Below are positions 43,097 to 52,486 of a DNA stretch of 64,000 bases, in pieces (position 1 is the stretch's first letter; each line of letters starts with the position of its first letter). Where the stretch lies: NCBI GenBank assembly GCA_963674805.2, contig CAXXNY010000005.1, positions 248,001 to 312,000 on the forward strand, written 5' to 3'. The position numbers and the translations under genes are program-made. The stretch is from CALMFG01 sp963674805. GTDB lineage: Bacteria > Bacillota > Clostridia > Christensenellales > CALMFG01. The notes under the pieces are model-generated. The model saw nothing but the letters and a program-made list of their open reading frames with translations. It had not been told where the DNA came from and searched no databases.

Positions 43097-43972
43097 ATGC
43101 AGAGCATGACCGGATTTGGCAGGTCGGATAAAGAAATAGACGGCAGGGCAATCAGCATTGAGCTTAAATGTGTGAACCACCGATTCCTGGATATCAATAT
43201 CCGGATGCCGCGTTTTTTGGGTTTGTTTGAAGAATTTGTACGACAGACTGTCCGTAAGCGGCTGAACCGCGGGCGGGTGGATGTGTTTATCAATTATCAG
43301 AGTTCACGGGATGATGCGAAATCTGTGGATATCAACATGGCGGTTATTCGTGCATATCTTTCGGCGGCGGAAGATATAGAGATGTCAGCGGGCATTGAGA
43401 ACGATATTACCATGTCCGATATGCTGAGCCTGCCGGAAACGGTTAAGGTACGGGATATCGATGAGGACGAGGAAGCGCTGAAAGAACTCATCGGCCAGGC
43501 TTTAAACGATGCGTTGGACATGGTGGTGAATGCACGCACAAAAGAAGGTGCAGGGCTTAAAAAGGATATCAGCATGCGGCTGGACATCCTAAAGTCGCTT
43601 ACATCGGAGATTGAAGGTAAATCCGATACCGTCGTGCAGGAATATAAGGAAAAGCTGGAACAACGGCTGAAAGACCTGATCGGCACAACCGACCTTGACG
43701 AGAACCGGTTTAATACCGAAGTGGCGATTTTTGCGGATAAATGTAACATCACCGAAGAAATCGTTCGGCTTAAAACACATCTTGAAACATTTATGAAGGA
43801 TTTGGATAAACAGGGGCCTTGCGGCAGACGGTTTGACTTCTTGGTTCAGGAAATCAACCGCGAGTTTAATACCATCGGCTCAAAATCGTCGGACGTTGAT
43901 ATTACGAACAATGTATTAGAGGCGAAATCAGAATTAGAGAAAATCAAGGAACAAATACAGAATATCGAGTAA
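43097..43972 (+). CDS. yicC: YicC family endoribonuclease-like protein
   Basis: 291 aa from ATG 43097. The start MQSMTGFGRSD and the C-terminal block GPCGRRFDFLVQEINREFNTIGSKSSDVDITN are diagnostic. YicC proteins are Mg-dependent RNases. This is the first gene of yicC-remA-gmk-rpoZ-coaBC, the usual order in Bacillota. Confidence 0.94.
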   Translation: MQSMTGFGRSDKEIDGRAISIELKCVNHRFLDINIRMPRFLGLFEEFVRQTVRKRLNRGRVDVFINYQSSRDDAKSVDINMAVIRAYLSAAEDIEMSAGIENDITMSDMLSLPETVKVRDIDEDEEALKELIGQALNDALDMVVNARTKEGAGLKKDISMRLDILKSLTSEIEGKSDTVVQEYKEKLEQRLKDLIGTTDLDENRFNTEVAIFADKCNITEEIVRLKTHLETFMKDLDKQGPCGRRFDFLVQEINREFNTIGSKSSDVDITNNVLEAKSELEKIKEQIQNIE

Positions 43973-43993
43973 ATTAAGCAGGAAAGGCAGTAT

Positions 43994-44248
43994 ATGAATA
44001 TTAAACTGATCAATATCGGTTTTGGGAACATCATCTCAGCCAGCAGGCTGATTGCGATTATTAGCCCGGAATCCGCGCCTGTTAAACGGATTATACAGGA
44101 AGCGCGCACACAGGGCCGGCTGATTGACGCGACATACGGCAGAAAAACCCGGGCGGTTGTGATTATGGACAGCAATCATATCATCCTGTCCGCAGTCCAG
44201 CCCGAAACCGTTTCCCACCGCTTTGTCGATAAAGAGGAAGACGCGTGA
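43994..44248 (+). CDS. remA: RemA-like DNA-binding regulator (DUF370)
   Basis: 84 aa. INIGFGNIISASRLIAIISPESAPVKRIIQEAR and DATYGRKTRAVVIMDSNHIILSAVQPETV match the RemA family, which forms ring-shaped DNA-binding oligomers and controls matrix genes in Bacillus. In this neighbourhood its target may differ. It overlaps gmk by 4 nt. Confidence 0.93.
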   Translation: MNIKLINIGFGNIISASRLIAIISPESAPVKRIIQEARTQGRLIDATYGRKTRAVVIMDSNHIILSAVQPETVSHRFVDKEEDA

Positions 44249-44865
44249 TGGAGAAAGGCCTTTTAATTGTCGTATCAGGGCCGTCCGGTGCGGGGAAAAG
44301 CATCACCTGCAAGCGGGTACTGGAAAAGCGGCCGGAAATTCAGCTGTCGGTTTCATGCACCACCCGTGCGCCGCGCACAGGAGAAGTGGACGGTGAGAAC
44401 TATTTTTTCTTAAGCGATGATGAATTCAACGCCCGTGTCGCAAAACAGATGTTTCTGGAACATGCGGAATATCTGGGGAAACAGTATGGGACGCCCAAAG
44501 ACTATGTGTTCCAAATGATTAACCAGGGAAAAGATGTGATCTTGGAAATTGAGGTGCAGGGCGCGCTGATGGTGGACGAATGCTGCCCGGAAGCCGTACT
44601 GGTTTTTGTGCTTCCGCCGTCGCTGGCGGTTCTGGAAGAACGGTTGAATATGCGCGGCACCGAAACCGAAGAACAGACGCGCAGACGGCTTGAAAAGGCA
44701 AAAACAGAATTAGAATTGCTAAATCGCTACGATTATGTTATAAAGAACGATGAGATCGACAACGCTGCCGATCAGATTATTGATATTATCAGTGCAGAAA
44801 AGTGTGCGGTAAAACGCAACCTGCACTTAACCAGACGCTTAAAAGAAGGAGAAACGATAGTATGA
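44245..44865 (+). CDS. gmk: guanylate kinase
   Basis: 206 aa. It phosphorylates GMP to GDP. The P-loop is SGPSGAGKSIT, the GMP-binding block SVSCTTRAPRTGEVDGENYFFL, and the lid region EEQTRRRLEKAKTEL. Start at 44245 or the second ATG at 44248. It overlaps rpoZ by 4 nt. Confidence 0.96.
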   Translation: MMEKGLLIVVSGPSGAGKSITCKRVLEKRPEIQLSVSCTTRAPRTGEVDGENYFFLSDDEFNARVAKQMFLEHAEYLGKQYGTPKDYVFQMINQGKDVILEIEVQGALMVDECCPEAVLVFVLPPSLAVLEERLNMRGTETEEQTRRRLEKAKTELELLNRYDYVIKNDEIDNAADQIIDIISAEKCAVKRNLHLTRRLKEGETIV

Positions 44866-45071
44866 TGATATATCCGGAACTCAACGCACTCGTTGAAAAG
44901 GCAGGATGCCGGTATACGCTGATTATTGAAGCGGCAAAACGCGCCCGCCAGATTATCGACGGGTCAACCCCGCTGGTAGAATGCGAAAACGAAAATCCGG
45001 TTACCCTGGCGGTCAACGAGATTTACGAAGACAAGGTAACCTATATTTCAACGAAAGAAACCGTTGAATAA
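44862..45071 (+). CDS. rpoZ: RNA polymerase omega subunit
   Basis: 69 aa from ATG 44862 (AAGGAG upstream in gmk). YPELNALVEKAGCRYTLIIEAAKRARQI and the final NPVTLAVNEIYEDKV match omega. It supports assembly of the beta' subunit. The stop overlaps the coaBC start by one base. Confidence 0.93.
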   Translation: MMIYPELNALVEKAGCRYTLIIEAAKRARQIIDGSTPLVECENENPVTLAVNEIYEDKVTYISTKETVE

Positions 45072-46264
45072 TGATGCTCAAAGGTAAGACGGTTCTGCTC
45101 GGTGTTACGGGCGGCATAGCGGCTTATAAAAGCGCCTATCTTACCAGCATGCTCAAGAAAGAGGGCGCTGATGTCCGCGTCATCATGACAAAGCACGCGG
45201 CGGAATTTGTTGCGCCCCTAACTTTCGAGTCGCTTTCCAACGCCCCGGTGGTGACGGATATGTTCCGGCGCGAAACACCGTGGGAGATTGAACACATTTC
45301 GCTGGCCGATCAGGCATCGCTGATGGTCATAGCGCCGGCAACGGCGAATGTAATCGCAAAACTCGCAACAGGCATTGCGGATGATATGCTGACCACGACG
45401 GCGCTGGCGGTTACCTGCCCGGTAATCGTGGTGCCTGCGATGAACACCCATATGTACCAAAACCCCGCAACGCAAGAGAATCTCGAAACGCTGAAAGCAA
45501 GAGGCATTCATGTGATGGAAGCCGACAGCGGTTATTTGGCGTGCGGCTATGTGGGCGCGGGCAGAATGAAAGAGCCGGATGAAATCGTGGCTTATATTAA
45601 AGATATTCTGGCGCCTGCCTGTGATTTCAGCGGAAAGCATGTGGTGGTGTCGGCGGGGCCGACACGGGAATACATCGACGCGGTGCGCTATTTATCCAAC
45701 CCGTCTACGGGTAAGATGGGGTACGCCATTGCCAAAGACGCGGCCTTGCGCGGTGCGCAGGTCACACTGGTCACCGGACCGGTGGAACTGGATGCGCCTG
45801 AGGGCGTTGAAGTAATCAAGATTACTTCGGCCGCAGAAATGGACGAAGCCGTATCATCGGCGTTTGAATCTGCGGATGTGCTGATTATGGCGGCAGCAGT
45901 AGCGGATTATACACCGAAAGATACAGTAGCGAACAAGATGAAAAAAGCCGGAGACCTCAATATTGATCTGGTTCGGACGACGGATATCTTGGAAAAACTG
46001 GGCAAAGCAAAAGGGGACCGGATTGTGGTCGGGTTTGCCGCAGAGACAGACAACACGAAAGCGTATGCAAAAGAGAAACTGAACAAGAAAAACCTCGACA
46101 TGATTGCGCTGAATGATATTACCGAGCCCGATGCCGGATTCGGCAAGGCGACCAACCATGTGTATCTGTTCAAAAAAGACGGCAGTAAAAAAGAGCTGAA
46201 AACAGATACAAAAGAAAAAATCGCCCGGCAGATACTGGACGAAGTCAAAAACCTGTTTGGATAA
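45071..46264 (+). CDS. coaBC: bifunctional phosphopantothenoylcysteine decarboxylase/ligase (CoaBC)
   Basis: 397 aa. The N-terminal flavin-dependent decarboxylase has GVTGGIAAYKSAYL, the PAMNTHMYQNPATQENL block and the DSGYLACGYVGAGRM active-site Cys loop. The C-terminal ligase (from about residue 185) has VVVSAGPTREYIDAVRYLSNPSTGKMGYAIA and AAAVADYTP. It makes 4'-phosphopantetheine for CoA. A terminator follows. Confidence 0.96.
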   Translation: MMLKGKTVLLGVTGGIAAYKSAYLTSMLKKEGADVRVIMTKHAAEFVAPLTFESLSNAPVVTDMFRRETPWEIEHISLADQASLMVIAPATANVIAKLATGIADDMLTTTALAVTCPVIVVPAMNTHMYQNPATQENLETLKARGIHVMEADSGYLACGYVGAGRMKEPDEIVAYIKDILAPACDFSGKHVVVSAGPTREYIDAVRYLSNPSTGKMGYAIAKDAALRGAQVTLVTGPVELDAPEGVEVIKITSAAEMDEAVSSAFESADVLIMAAAVADYTPKDTVANKMKKAGDLNIDLVRTTDILEKLGKAKGDRIVVGFAAETDNTKAYAKEKLNKKNLDMIALNDITEPDAGFGKATNHVYLFKKDGSKKELKTDTKEKIARQILDEVKNLFG

Positions 46265-46271
46265 TAAAAAA

Positions 46272-46297
46272 AGCAACTATCACAGTTGCTGTTTTTA
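46272..46297 (+). terminator. terminator after coaBC
   Basis: Arms AGCAACT and AGTTGCT, then a T-rich tail; the A-run on the other side could also serve rpmB. Confidence 0.8.
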
Positions 46298-46313
46298 TAT
46301 GGTCTAAAGTTGT

Positions 46314-46505
46314 TTATGCCTGACGCTGAACCTTGCCGGATCTTAAACAACGCGTGCAAACATACATTTTTTTCGGGCTTCCGTTTTCAATAACCGATAC
46401 GCGCTTGACATTCGGTGCCCATTTTCTCTTGGTCTTTTTGTGAGAGTGGCTCACATTGTTGCCGGACATCACGCCCTTGTGGCATACTTCACAGTACTTT
46501 GCCAT
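46314..46505 (-). CDS. rpmB: ribosomal protein L28, Cys-containing (zinc) form
   Basis: 63 aa from ATG 46505 (GAGGAGG upstream). MAKYCEVCHKG and VCTRCLRSGKV give two CxxC pairs, the zinc-binding C+ form of L28; zinc-free paralogues replace it under zinc limitation in other bacteria. It is divergent from yloU, the usual arrangement. Confidence 0.95.
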   Translation of the reverse strand: MAKYCEVCHKGVMSGNNVSHSHKKTKRKWAPNVKRVSVIENGSPKKMYVCTRCLRSGKVQRQA

Positions 46506-46725
46506 CCGATTCACCTCCTCGAAGGTTTTTACTCCGACCGCTATTGTACCATTATCATTTGGCTAATGCAAGCAAAGAATATGAAATTCATGCCAGATTT
46601 AAGTGTTTAGCTTGACTAACGGTTAAAAAACAGTTAAATTAATTGAAGTTCTATGCGTTTTGGGTTAAAATGTTCTATAATTGTGGTATAGGAATGACAG
46701 GTTATTTTAAGTAAAGGAGCGTTTT

Positions 46726-47076
46726 ATGGGTGTAGATGTGAACAATACCCTTGGCAAATTGCATTATTCTGATGAGTACTTAGCTGATTTGGCCGGTCTT
46801 TGTGCGATGGAATGCTATGGCGTTGTTGGCATGTCATCAAAGAGGGCGGTTGACGGCATTATCGAACTGGTCAGAGGAGAGAACCTCAGAAAAGGGGTCA
46901 GGATTACCACAGACCGGGGAAGCCTGAAAATAGATTTATATATTGTGGTGGAATACGGCGTATCAATTTCGGCTGTGGCCAAGAATGTAATTGATACCGT
47001 AAAGTATAACGTCGAAAAGGGAACAGGACTTAAGGTAGCAGAAGTGAATGTTATCGTTGATGGGATTAGATTTTAA
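46726..47076 (+). CDS. yloU: Asp23/Gls24 family protein (YloU)
   Basis: 116 aa. Gls24/Asp23 family: YLADLAGLCAMECYGVVGM and the C-terminal VKYNVEKGTGLKVAEVNVIVDGI. In related bacteria these proteins are membrane-associated envelope-stress factors. Next to yloV and near rpmB and recG as in Bacillus. AAAGGAG precedes the ATG. Confidence 0.93.
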   Translation: MGVDVNNTLGKLHYSDEYLADLAGLCAMECYGVVGMSSKRAVDGIIELVRGENLRKGVRITTDRGSLKIDLYIVVEYGVSISAVAKNVIDTVKYNVEKGTGLKVAEVNVIVDGIRF

Positions 47077-47090
47077 GAGGAGTTGGATAC

Positions 47091-48743
47091 GTGAAATATA
47101 AAGAGATTAATGGATCCGTCTTCAGGGAGATGTTGATCGGGGCTGTTTCTTTACTTGAAAAAAATAAAGAAGCGCTGAATAACCTCAATGTTTTCCCCGT
47201 GCCGGACGGAGATACCGGCACGAATATGTCGATGACAATGATGTCATCCGTTCAGGAGATTAAATCGGTCGAAGCCGATACGGTGACAATGGTTGCGGAC
47301 GCGGCATCTTTGGGCGCGCTGAAAGGCGCCAGAGGGAATTCCGGGGTTATTTTATCCCAGATTCTGCGCGGATTTGCAACCGGACTAAAAGGCGACATCA
47401 AGGTGCTCGAAACCGAACATCTTGCTAAGGCGGCAAAGATGGGTGTAGAGGCGGCGTATAAAGCCGTCATGAAGCCAAAAGAAGGCACGATATTAACCGT
47501 AGCACGCGCAATCAGCGATGAAGCGGATGCCGGGGTTAAAGCGGGCGACGATGTCTATCAGCTGTTAAAACGCATGCTCAAAGGCGGCGAAGAAATGCTG
47601 AAGCGTACCCCGGATATGCTGCCCGTCTTAAAAGAAGCGGGCGTTGTTGACGCCGGCGGAGAAGGGCTGCTCGTTATTTACCGCGGATTTATCGCGGTAC
47701 TGGACGGCGAGAAGATAGAGGATATTGTGATTGAATCTCCCGAGCAAGCGGCGGATTTGGAGCTGATTGGCGGTAACGAAGACATTGAGTTTGCGTACTG
47801 CACCGAATTTTTCATCAAGCGCATTCCTGAATCCACGACACAGATGGACGTTGATAATTTCCGCGAAACGCTCAGCCAAATCGGAGACTGCGTACTGGTG
47901 GTCGGCGATTTAAGTCTGATTAAGGTGCATGTCCATACCAACCATCCGGGCCAGGCACTGGAAAAGGCGGGTAAAGTCGGGGCAGAGCTCAGCAAGATCA
48001 AGATCGATAATATGCGCGAACAGCACAGGGAACTGGAGCATGTGCATCCGGACGCACCGAAGGTGGCCGAAAAACCAGTCAAGCAGAAACCCATTGCATT
48101 GGTTGCGGTATCATCCGGACAGGGCATTACGGATATTTTCAAAGACTTTATGGTTGACGAAGTGATCTCCGGCGGACAGACGATGAATCCGAGCGCACAG
48201 GTTATTCTGGATGCGATCGAAAAAGCGCCGTCCCAGAACATTATCGTTTTCCCGAACAATAAAAACATCATTCTGGCGGCGGAACAGGCAGCAAAACTTT
48301 CCAAGAAAAACGTGCATGTTGTCCCGTCAAAATCCCTGCCGCAGGGTATCAGCGCCGTACTGGCGTATAATCCTGACATGCCGGTGGAATATAACATTGA
48401 GCGCATGACAGCGGCACTGGAGCAGGTCAAAACCGGTCAAGTCACGACAGCGATACGGGATGCAAAGGCAAACGGCCACAACATCAGCGAAGGCGAGATT
48501 ATTGGCATCAAGGATAACGAGATTGTCTGCCATACCGACACCATCGCCAAGACAGCGATGGCGTTGCTGGAAGACATGGTAACCGAAGACGACGGAATTA
48601 TCACCATATTCTACGGTGAGGACGTGGACGAGAAGGATGCGAAAAAAATCGCGGCATCTGCGGAAAAGAAATTTGCGGACTGCGATGTAGAGCTGCACAG
48701 CGGCGGTCAGCCGGTATACGCTTATATATTCTCAGTGGAATAA
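47091..48743 (+). CDS. yloV: DAK2-domain protein YloV (fatty-acid kinase A-like)
   Basis: 550 aa, with an N-terminal DhaL/DAK2 domain (VFPVPDGDTGTNMSMTM; LKGARGNSGVILSQILRG) and a C-terminal DegV-like/DAK1-2 domain (about residues 310-550). Homologues (FakA) phosphorylate fatty acids delivered by FakB. The start is GTG 47091 with AGAGGAG upstream. It is co-transcribed with yloU. Confidence 0.92.
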   Translation: MKYKEINGSVFREMLIGAVSLLEKNKEALNNLNVFPVPDGDTGTNMSMTMMSSVQEIKSVEADTVTMVADAASLGALKGARGNSGVILSQILRGFATGLKGDIKVLETEHLAKAAKMGVEAAYKAVMKPKEGTILTVARAISDEADAGVKAGDDVYQLLKRMLKGGEEMLKRTPDMLPVLKEAGVVDAGGEGLLVIYRGFIAVLDGEKIEDIVIESPEQAADLELIGGNEDIEFAYCTEFFIKRIPESTTQMDVDNFRETLSQIGDCVLVVGDLSLIKVHVHTNHPGQALEKAGKVGAELSKIKIDNMREQHRELEHVHPDAPKVAEKPVKQKPIALVAVSSGQGITDIFKDFMVDEVISGGQTMNPSAQVILDAIEKAPSQNIIVFPNNKNIILAAEQAAKLSKKNVHVVPSKSLPQGISAVLAYNPDMPVEYNIERMTAALEQVKTGQVTTAIRDAKANGHNISEGEIIGIKDNEIVCHTDTIAKTAMALLEDMVTEDDGIITIFYGEDVDEKDAKKIAASAEKKFADCDVELHSGGQPVYAYIFSVE

Positions 48744-48761
48744 TTATTTGATTTTTTCGAC

Positions 48762-48790
48762 GGGCGGGCTTGATACCCCGCCTGTTTTGA
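48762..48790 (+). terminator. probable terminator between yloV and recG
   Basis: GGCGGG (48763-48768) pairs with CCCGCC (48777-48782); the tail is TGTTTTGATTTTT. Confidence 0.6.
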
Positions 48791-48817
48791 TTTTTAGACG
48801 AACCCCGGGAGCTAACG

Positions 48818-50830
48818 ATGAATTTGCTGCATGCGGTCGGTACGCTGAAAGGTATCGGAGAAAAGCGGGAAAAACTTTTTCAAGCCAGAGGGATATTTAC
48901 CCTTCAGGACTTATTATTCTATATTCCAAAGACATTTAAGGACTATTCCAAAATCACCTTGATTACCGAAGCCGAAAATACAGAAGTACTGCTGTACGTA
49001 ACGGTTGTGTCAGCGGCAAAACTGTCTTTTTATCAGGGCAAGTCACTGGTCAGGGCGAAAATTAAAGACGCAAGCACGGAAGCCGAGATGCTCTTTTTTA
49101 ATATGCCTTACATGCGGGACCAGATTAAGCAGGATGAAGCGCTCTATCTTTATGCCCGTGTCAGCCAAAAGGACAGCCGGTATCTGGTGATTAATCCTGC
49201 TTTTGAACGCAACGCAGAAGTAATCAATCAATACCCGTTGGTACCTGTTTATCCGCAATTATCGGGCATCAGCCAGCACATGCTGATTAAGACGATTCAG
49301 GCGGTATTAACCGAACTGAAAGATGAAGCGGATTATTTGTCTGAGACGCTTAAAACAGAGTTTGGATTCCCCGATTTATATCCCGCGCATAAGAGCATCC
49401 ATTTCCCTGATTTAATGGAAGACAACCAAGCCGCTTTAAAGCGATTTTCGGTGGAAGAGCTGCTGGTTTTTTTGTGTCTGCTGGATACGCAATCCAAGGT
49501 AAAACAGAGAACCGATGTCCGATTGTCTGTGACGAACGCACAGCATCAGGCGTTCTTAAAATCAGCGGAGTTTGCTCCGACCGGGGCACAGATTCGCGTG
49601 ATGCAGGAAATTGCGGCGGATTTATCGAGCGGGACGGTGATGAACCGTCTGGTTCAGGGCGATGTGGGATGCGGAAAAACGCTAGCCGCGTTTTACGCGA
49701 TGTTTTTGAATGCCGTCAGCGGATACCAGTCGGTAATGATGGCGCCGACCGAGGTGCTGGCCAGACAGCATGAACAGGATGCGAAAGCCTTCTTTGAACC
49801 GCTCGGTATCAAGGTGGCGATGGTCATTGGCAGTGATACCGCAAAGCAGCGGCGCGGGACGATGGCGCAAATAGAGAGCGGGGAAGCGGATATCATTATC
49901 GGAACGCATGCGCTGATCTATGGTGATATGAAGTATCAGTCACTCAATCTTGCAATCACGGATGAACAGCATCGCTTTGGTGTTGCTCAGCGGGCCAGGA
50001 TATCGGACCACAACCGGCTGAATATGCTGGTCATGTCGGCAACGCCGATACCGAGGACGCTGGCGTTGGTGCTGTATTCGGACATGGATGTATCGGTGAT
50101 TGACGAGATGCCGAAGGGCAGACAACCGGTCGACACCTATCTGGTGCCAGATGATAAACGTCATGATATGTACGCCTTTATCCGGGAACAAATTGAAAAG
50201 GGCAGGCAGGCGTATGTCGTTTGTCCGCTGATCGACGGTGATGAGGAAGAATCCGCGGTCACGTCTGTTTTTGAAGAGATAAAAAAATCCTTTAAAGGGA
50301 TTGCTGCCGGTATGCTGCACGGCAGAATGCCTGCTGCAGAAAAAGCCGAAATGATGGACCGTTTCTCAAAAGGGGAAATCAATATCCTGGTCTCAACCAC
50401 AGTAATCGAGGTTGGGGTGAATGTGCCGAATGCTACGGTAATGGTGATTGAGGGTGCGGAGCGCTTTGGGCTTTCTACACTGCATCAGTTAAGAGGGCGT
50501 GTGGGGCGAGGAACCGAACAATCATATTGCTTCTTGGTCTGTGACCGGATAACCGAGCGGCTGGAGGTTTTAAAGCGCGAGAATGACGGATTTAAAATTG
50601 CAGAAAAGGATTTGGAAATTCGCGGCCCGGGACAGTTTTTAGGGTACAGCCAGCACGGAATCAGTGATTTTTATATGTCACGCATGATTCAGGATATGGC
50701 TTCGCTGAATCTGGCGAAATCAATCATGACACGGATGAAATCCGGCGAGTTTGAAAAAGAATATGGCATGGCAAAACGCATGGCAAAGAAAAAGTACGAG
50801 AACTTAAAACACGATATTGCGATGAATTAG
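48818..50830 (+). CDS. recG: ATP-dependent DNA helicase RecG
   Basis: 670 aa, normal length. It remodels stalled forks and Holliday junctions. An N-terminal wedge/OB domain is followed by superfamily 2 motifs: QGDVGCGKTLAAF (Walker A), TDEQHRFGV (DEQH Walker B), MSATPIPRTLAL, and the C-terminal STTVIEVGVNVPNA and QLRGRVGRG motifs. Confidence 0.97.
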   Translation: MNLLHAVGTLKGIGEKREKLFQARGIFTLQDLLFYIPKTFKDYSKITLITEAENTEVLLYVTVVSAAKLSFYQGKSLVRAKIKDASTEAEMLFFNMPYMRDQIKQDEALYLYARVSQKDSRYLVINPAFERNAEVINQYPLVPVYPQLSGISQHMLIKTIQAVLTELKDEADYLSETLKTEFGFPDLYPAHKSIHFPDLMEDNQAALKRFSVEELLVFLCLLDTQSKVKQRTDVRLSVTNAQHQAFLKSAEFAPTGAQIRVMQEIAADLSSGTVMNRLVQGDVGCGKTLAAFYAMFLNAVSGYQSVMMAPTEVLARQHEQDAKAFFEPLGIKVAMVIGSDTAKQRRGTMAQIESGEADIIIGTHALIYGDMKYQSLNLAITDEQHRFGVAQRARISDHNRLNMLVMSATPIPRTLALVLYSDMDVSVIDEMPKGRQPVDTYLVPDDKRHDMYAFIREQIEKGRQAYVVCPLIDGDEEESAVTSVFEEIKKSFKGIAAGMLHGRMPAAEKAEMMDRFSKGEINILVSTTVIEVGVNVPNATVMVIEGAERFGLSTLHQLRGRVGRGTEQSYCFLVCDRITERLEVLKRENDGFKIAEKDLEIRGPGQFLGYSQHGISDFYMSRMIQDMASLNLAKSIMTRMKSGEFEKEYGMAKRMAKKKYENLKHDIAMN

Positions 50831-50960
50831 GCCGGTAACCAAGCAAAAAAACCGCTAAAAAACGAAAAATCCGAATGGTGTTTTTTAGGATAATTGTGTT
50901 ATAATCAATGATTATATGATATATTAATTTTTAACAGGGAATAAAGAAAAGAGGGTTCGT

Positions 50961-52412
50961 ATGTCGGATATTCTAGTAAGAGAGGGATTAGCGCTCGACG
51001 ATGTGCTGCTGCAGCCGGGTAAGTCAAAGGTACTGCCTTCGCAGGTTGTGGTGAAAACAACGTTGACGCCGGGGGTAAAGCTCAATATACCTTTTATGAG
51101 CGCGGCGATGGATACAGTGACCGAAAGCAAGCTGGCGATTGCAATCGCGCGTGAAGGCGGTATCGGCGTTATCCATAAAAATATGTCTATTGAAGCGCAG
51201 GCCGAAAATGTGGACAAGGTGAAGCGCAGCGAACATGGGGTGATTACAGACCCATTTTTCTTATCACCGGATAATACGGTCGGTGAAGCGGATGCGCTGA
51301 TGGGGAAATACAAAATATCAGGCGTGCCAATCACCGTAAACGGCAAGCTCGTCGGTATTATCACCAATCGCGATCTGCGGTTTGAAACTGACTTTTCAAA
51401 GAAAATTTCCGAATCCATGACCAGTGAAAACCTGGTTACCGCGCCCATCGGCACCACGCTGGATCAGGCGCAGAAACTCCTTGCAAAACATAAAATCGAA
51501 AAACTCCCCTTAGTCGATGAACACAACAACCTAAAAGGGCTCATTACCATCAAAGATATAGAAAAATCAATTCTCTACCCGAACTCAGCCAAGGACCATC
51601 GCGGCAGACTGCTGGTCGGCGGAGCAGTCGGACAGGCGCCGGATACACTGGAAAGGGTTGCCGCACTCCATGCTGCCGGCGTGGATGTGATTTCTATCGA
51701 CAGTGCACACGGACATAATCAGAATATCGTCAATCTTGTCGGGAAGATCAAGAACGCGTTCCCTGACCTTGATTTAATCGCAGGGAATGTCGCAACTGCT
51801 GAGGCAACCGCGGATTTAATCAATGCCGGAGCGGACTGCGTCAAAGTCGGTATCGGACCTGGTTCAATCTGTACGACGCGTGTGGTTGCGGGCATCGGTG
51901 TGCCGCAGTTTACCGCGGTGCTGGATTGCGCCGAAAAAGCGCATGCAATGGGCAAAACCGTGATTGCAGACGGCGGAATCAAGTATTCCGGTGACATTAC
52001 CAAGGCGCTGGCAGCCGGCGGAGACGCCGTGATGATCGGCAGCCTGTTTGCCGGAACAGCGGAGAGCCCGGGAGATACGGAAATTTATCAGGGCAGAAGC
52101 TTCAAGGTCTACCGTGGCATGGGCTCGGTAGCGGCGATGCAGGAAGGCTCGAAAGACCGCTACTTCCAGACGGACAAGAGCAAGCTTGTGCCGGAAGGCG
52201 TCGAAGGTCGCGTACCCTATAAGGGGCCGCTGGCCGATACTGTTTACCAGTTGGTCGGGGGATTACGGTCCGGCATGGGATATGTCGGGGCAGAGACGAT
52301 TGAAGATCTGCATAAAAAAGCGAAGTTTATTAAGATCACCGGCGCAGGACTGGCGGAAAGCCATGCGCATGATATCTACATCACAAAAGAATCACCGAAC
52401 TATACAAAATAA
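50961..52412 (+). CDS. guaB: inosine-5'-monophosphate dehydrogenase
   Basis: 483 aa. It converts IMP to XMP, the first step to GMP. The barrel holds two inserted CBS domains (about residues 90-205). The catalytic Cys is in GIGPGSICTTRVVAGIGVPQ; the flap region is YKGPLADTVYQLVGGLRSGMGYVG. GAAAAGAGGG precedes the ATG. A weak -10 (TATAAT, 50900-50905) is about 55 nt upstream; no purine riboswitch is recognisable. The gene feeds guaA, 74 nt downstream. Confidence 0.97.
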   Translation: MSDILVREGLALDDVLLQPGKSKVLPSQVVVKTTLTPGVKLNIPFMSAAMDTVTESKLAIAIAREGGIGVIHKNMSIEAQAENVDKVKRSEHGVITDPFFLSPDNTVGEADALMGKYKISGVPITVNGKLVGIITNRDLRFETDFSKKISESMTSENLVTAPIGTTLDQAQKLLAKHKIEKLPLVDEHNNLKGLITIKDIEKSILYPNSAKDHRGRLLVGGAVGQAPDTLERVAALHAAGVDVISIDSAHGHNQNIVNLVGKIKNAFPDLDLIAGNVATAEATADLINAGADCVKVGIGPGSICTTRVVAGIGVPQFTAVLDCAEKAHAMGKTVIADGGIKYSGDITKALAAGGDAVMIGSLFAGTAESPGDTEIYQGRSFKVYRGMGSVAAMQEGSKDRYFQTDKSKLVPEGVEGRVPYKGPLADTVYQLVGGLRSGMGYVGAETIEDLHKKAKFIKITGAGLAESHAHDIYITKESPNYTK

Positions 52413-52418
52413 AACAAA

Positions 52419-52452
52419 TTTGCCCCTATGAGATATGGTTCTTAGGGGCAAA
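52419..52452 (+). promoter_or_regulatory. 10-bp perfect stem-loop between guaB and guaA
   Basis: TTTGCCCCTA (52419-52428) pairs with TAGGGGCAAA (52443-52452) around a 14-nt loop. No T-run follows, so it is either a weak terminator or an mRNA-stability/processing element. Confidence 0.55.
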
Positions 52453-52486
52453 CTTATTCAATGCGAAAGATACCGGAGGGAAATGT

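Noticed and set aside
50831..50960. Possible purine riboswitch before guaB
   Set aside because: The conserved core of purine riboswitches is not present and only weak hairpins are seen.
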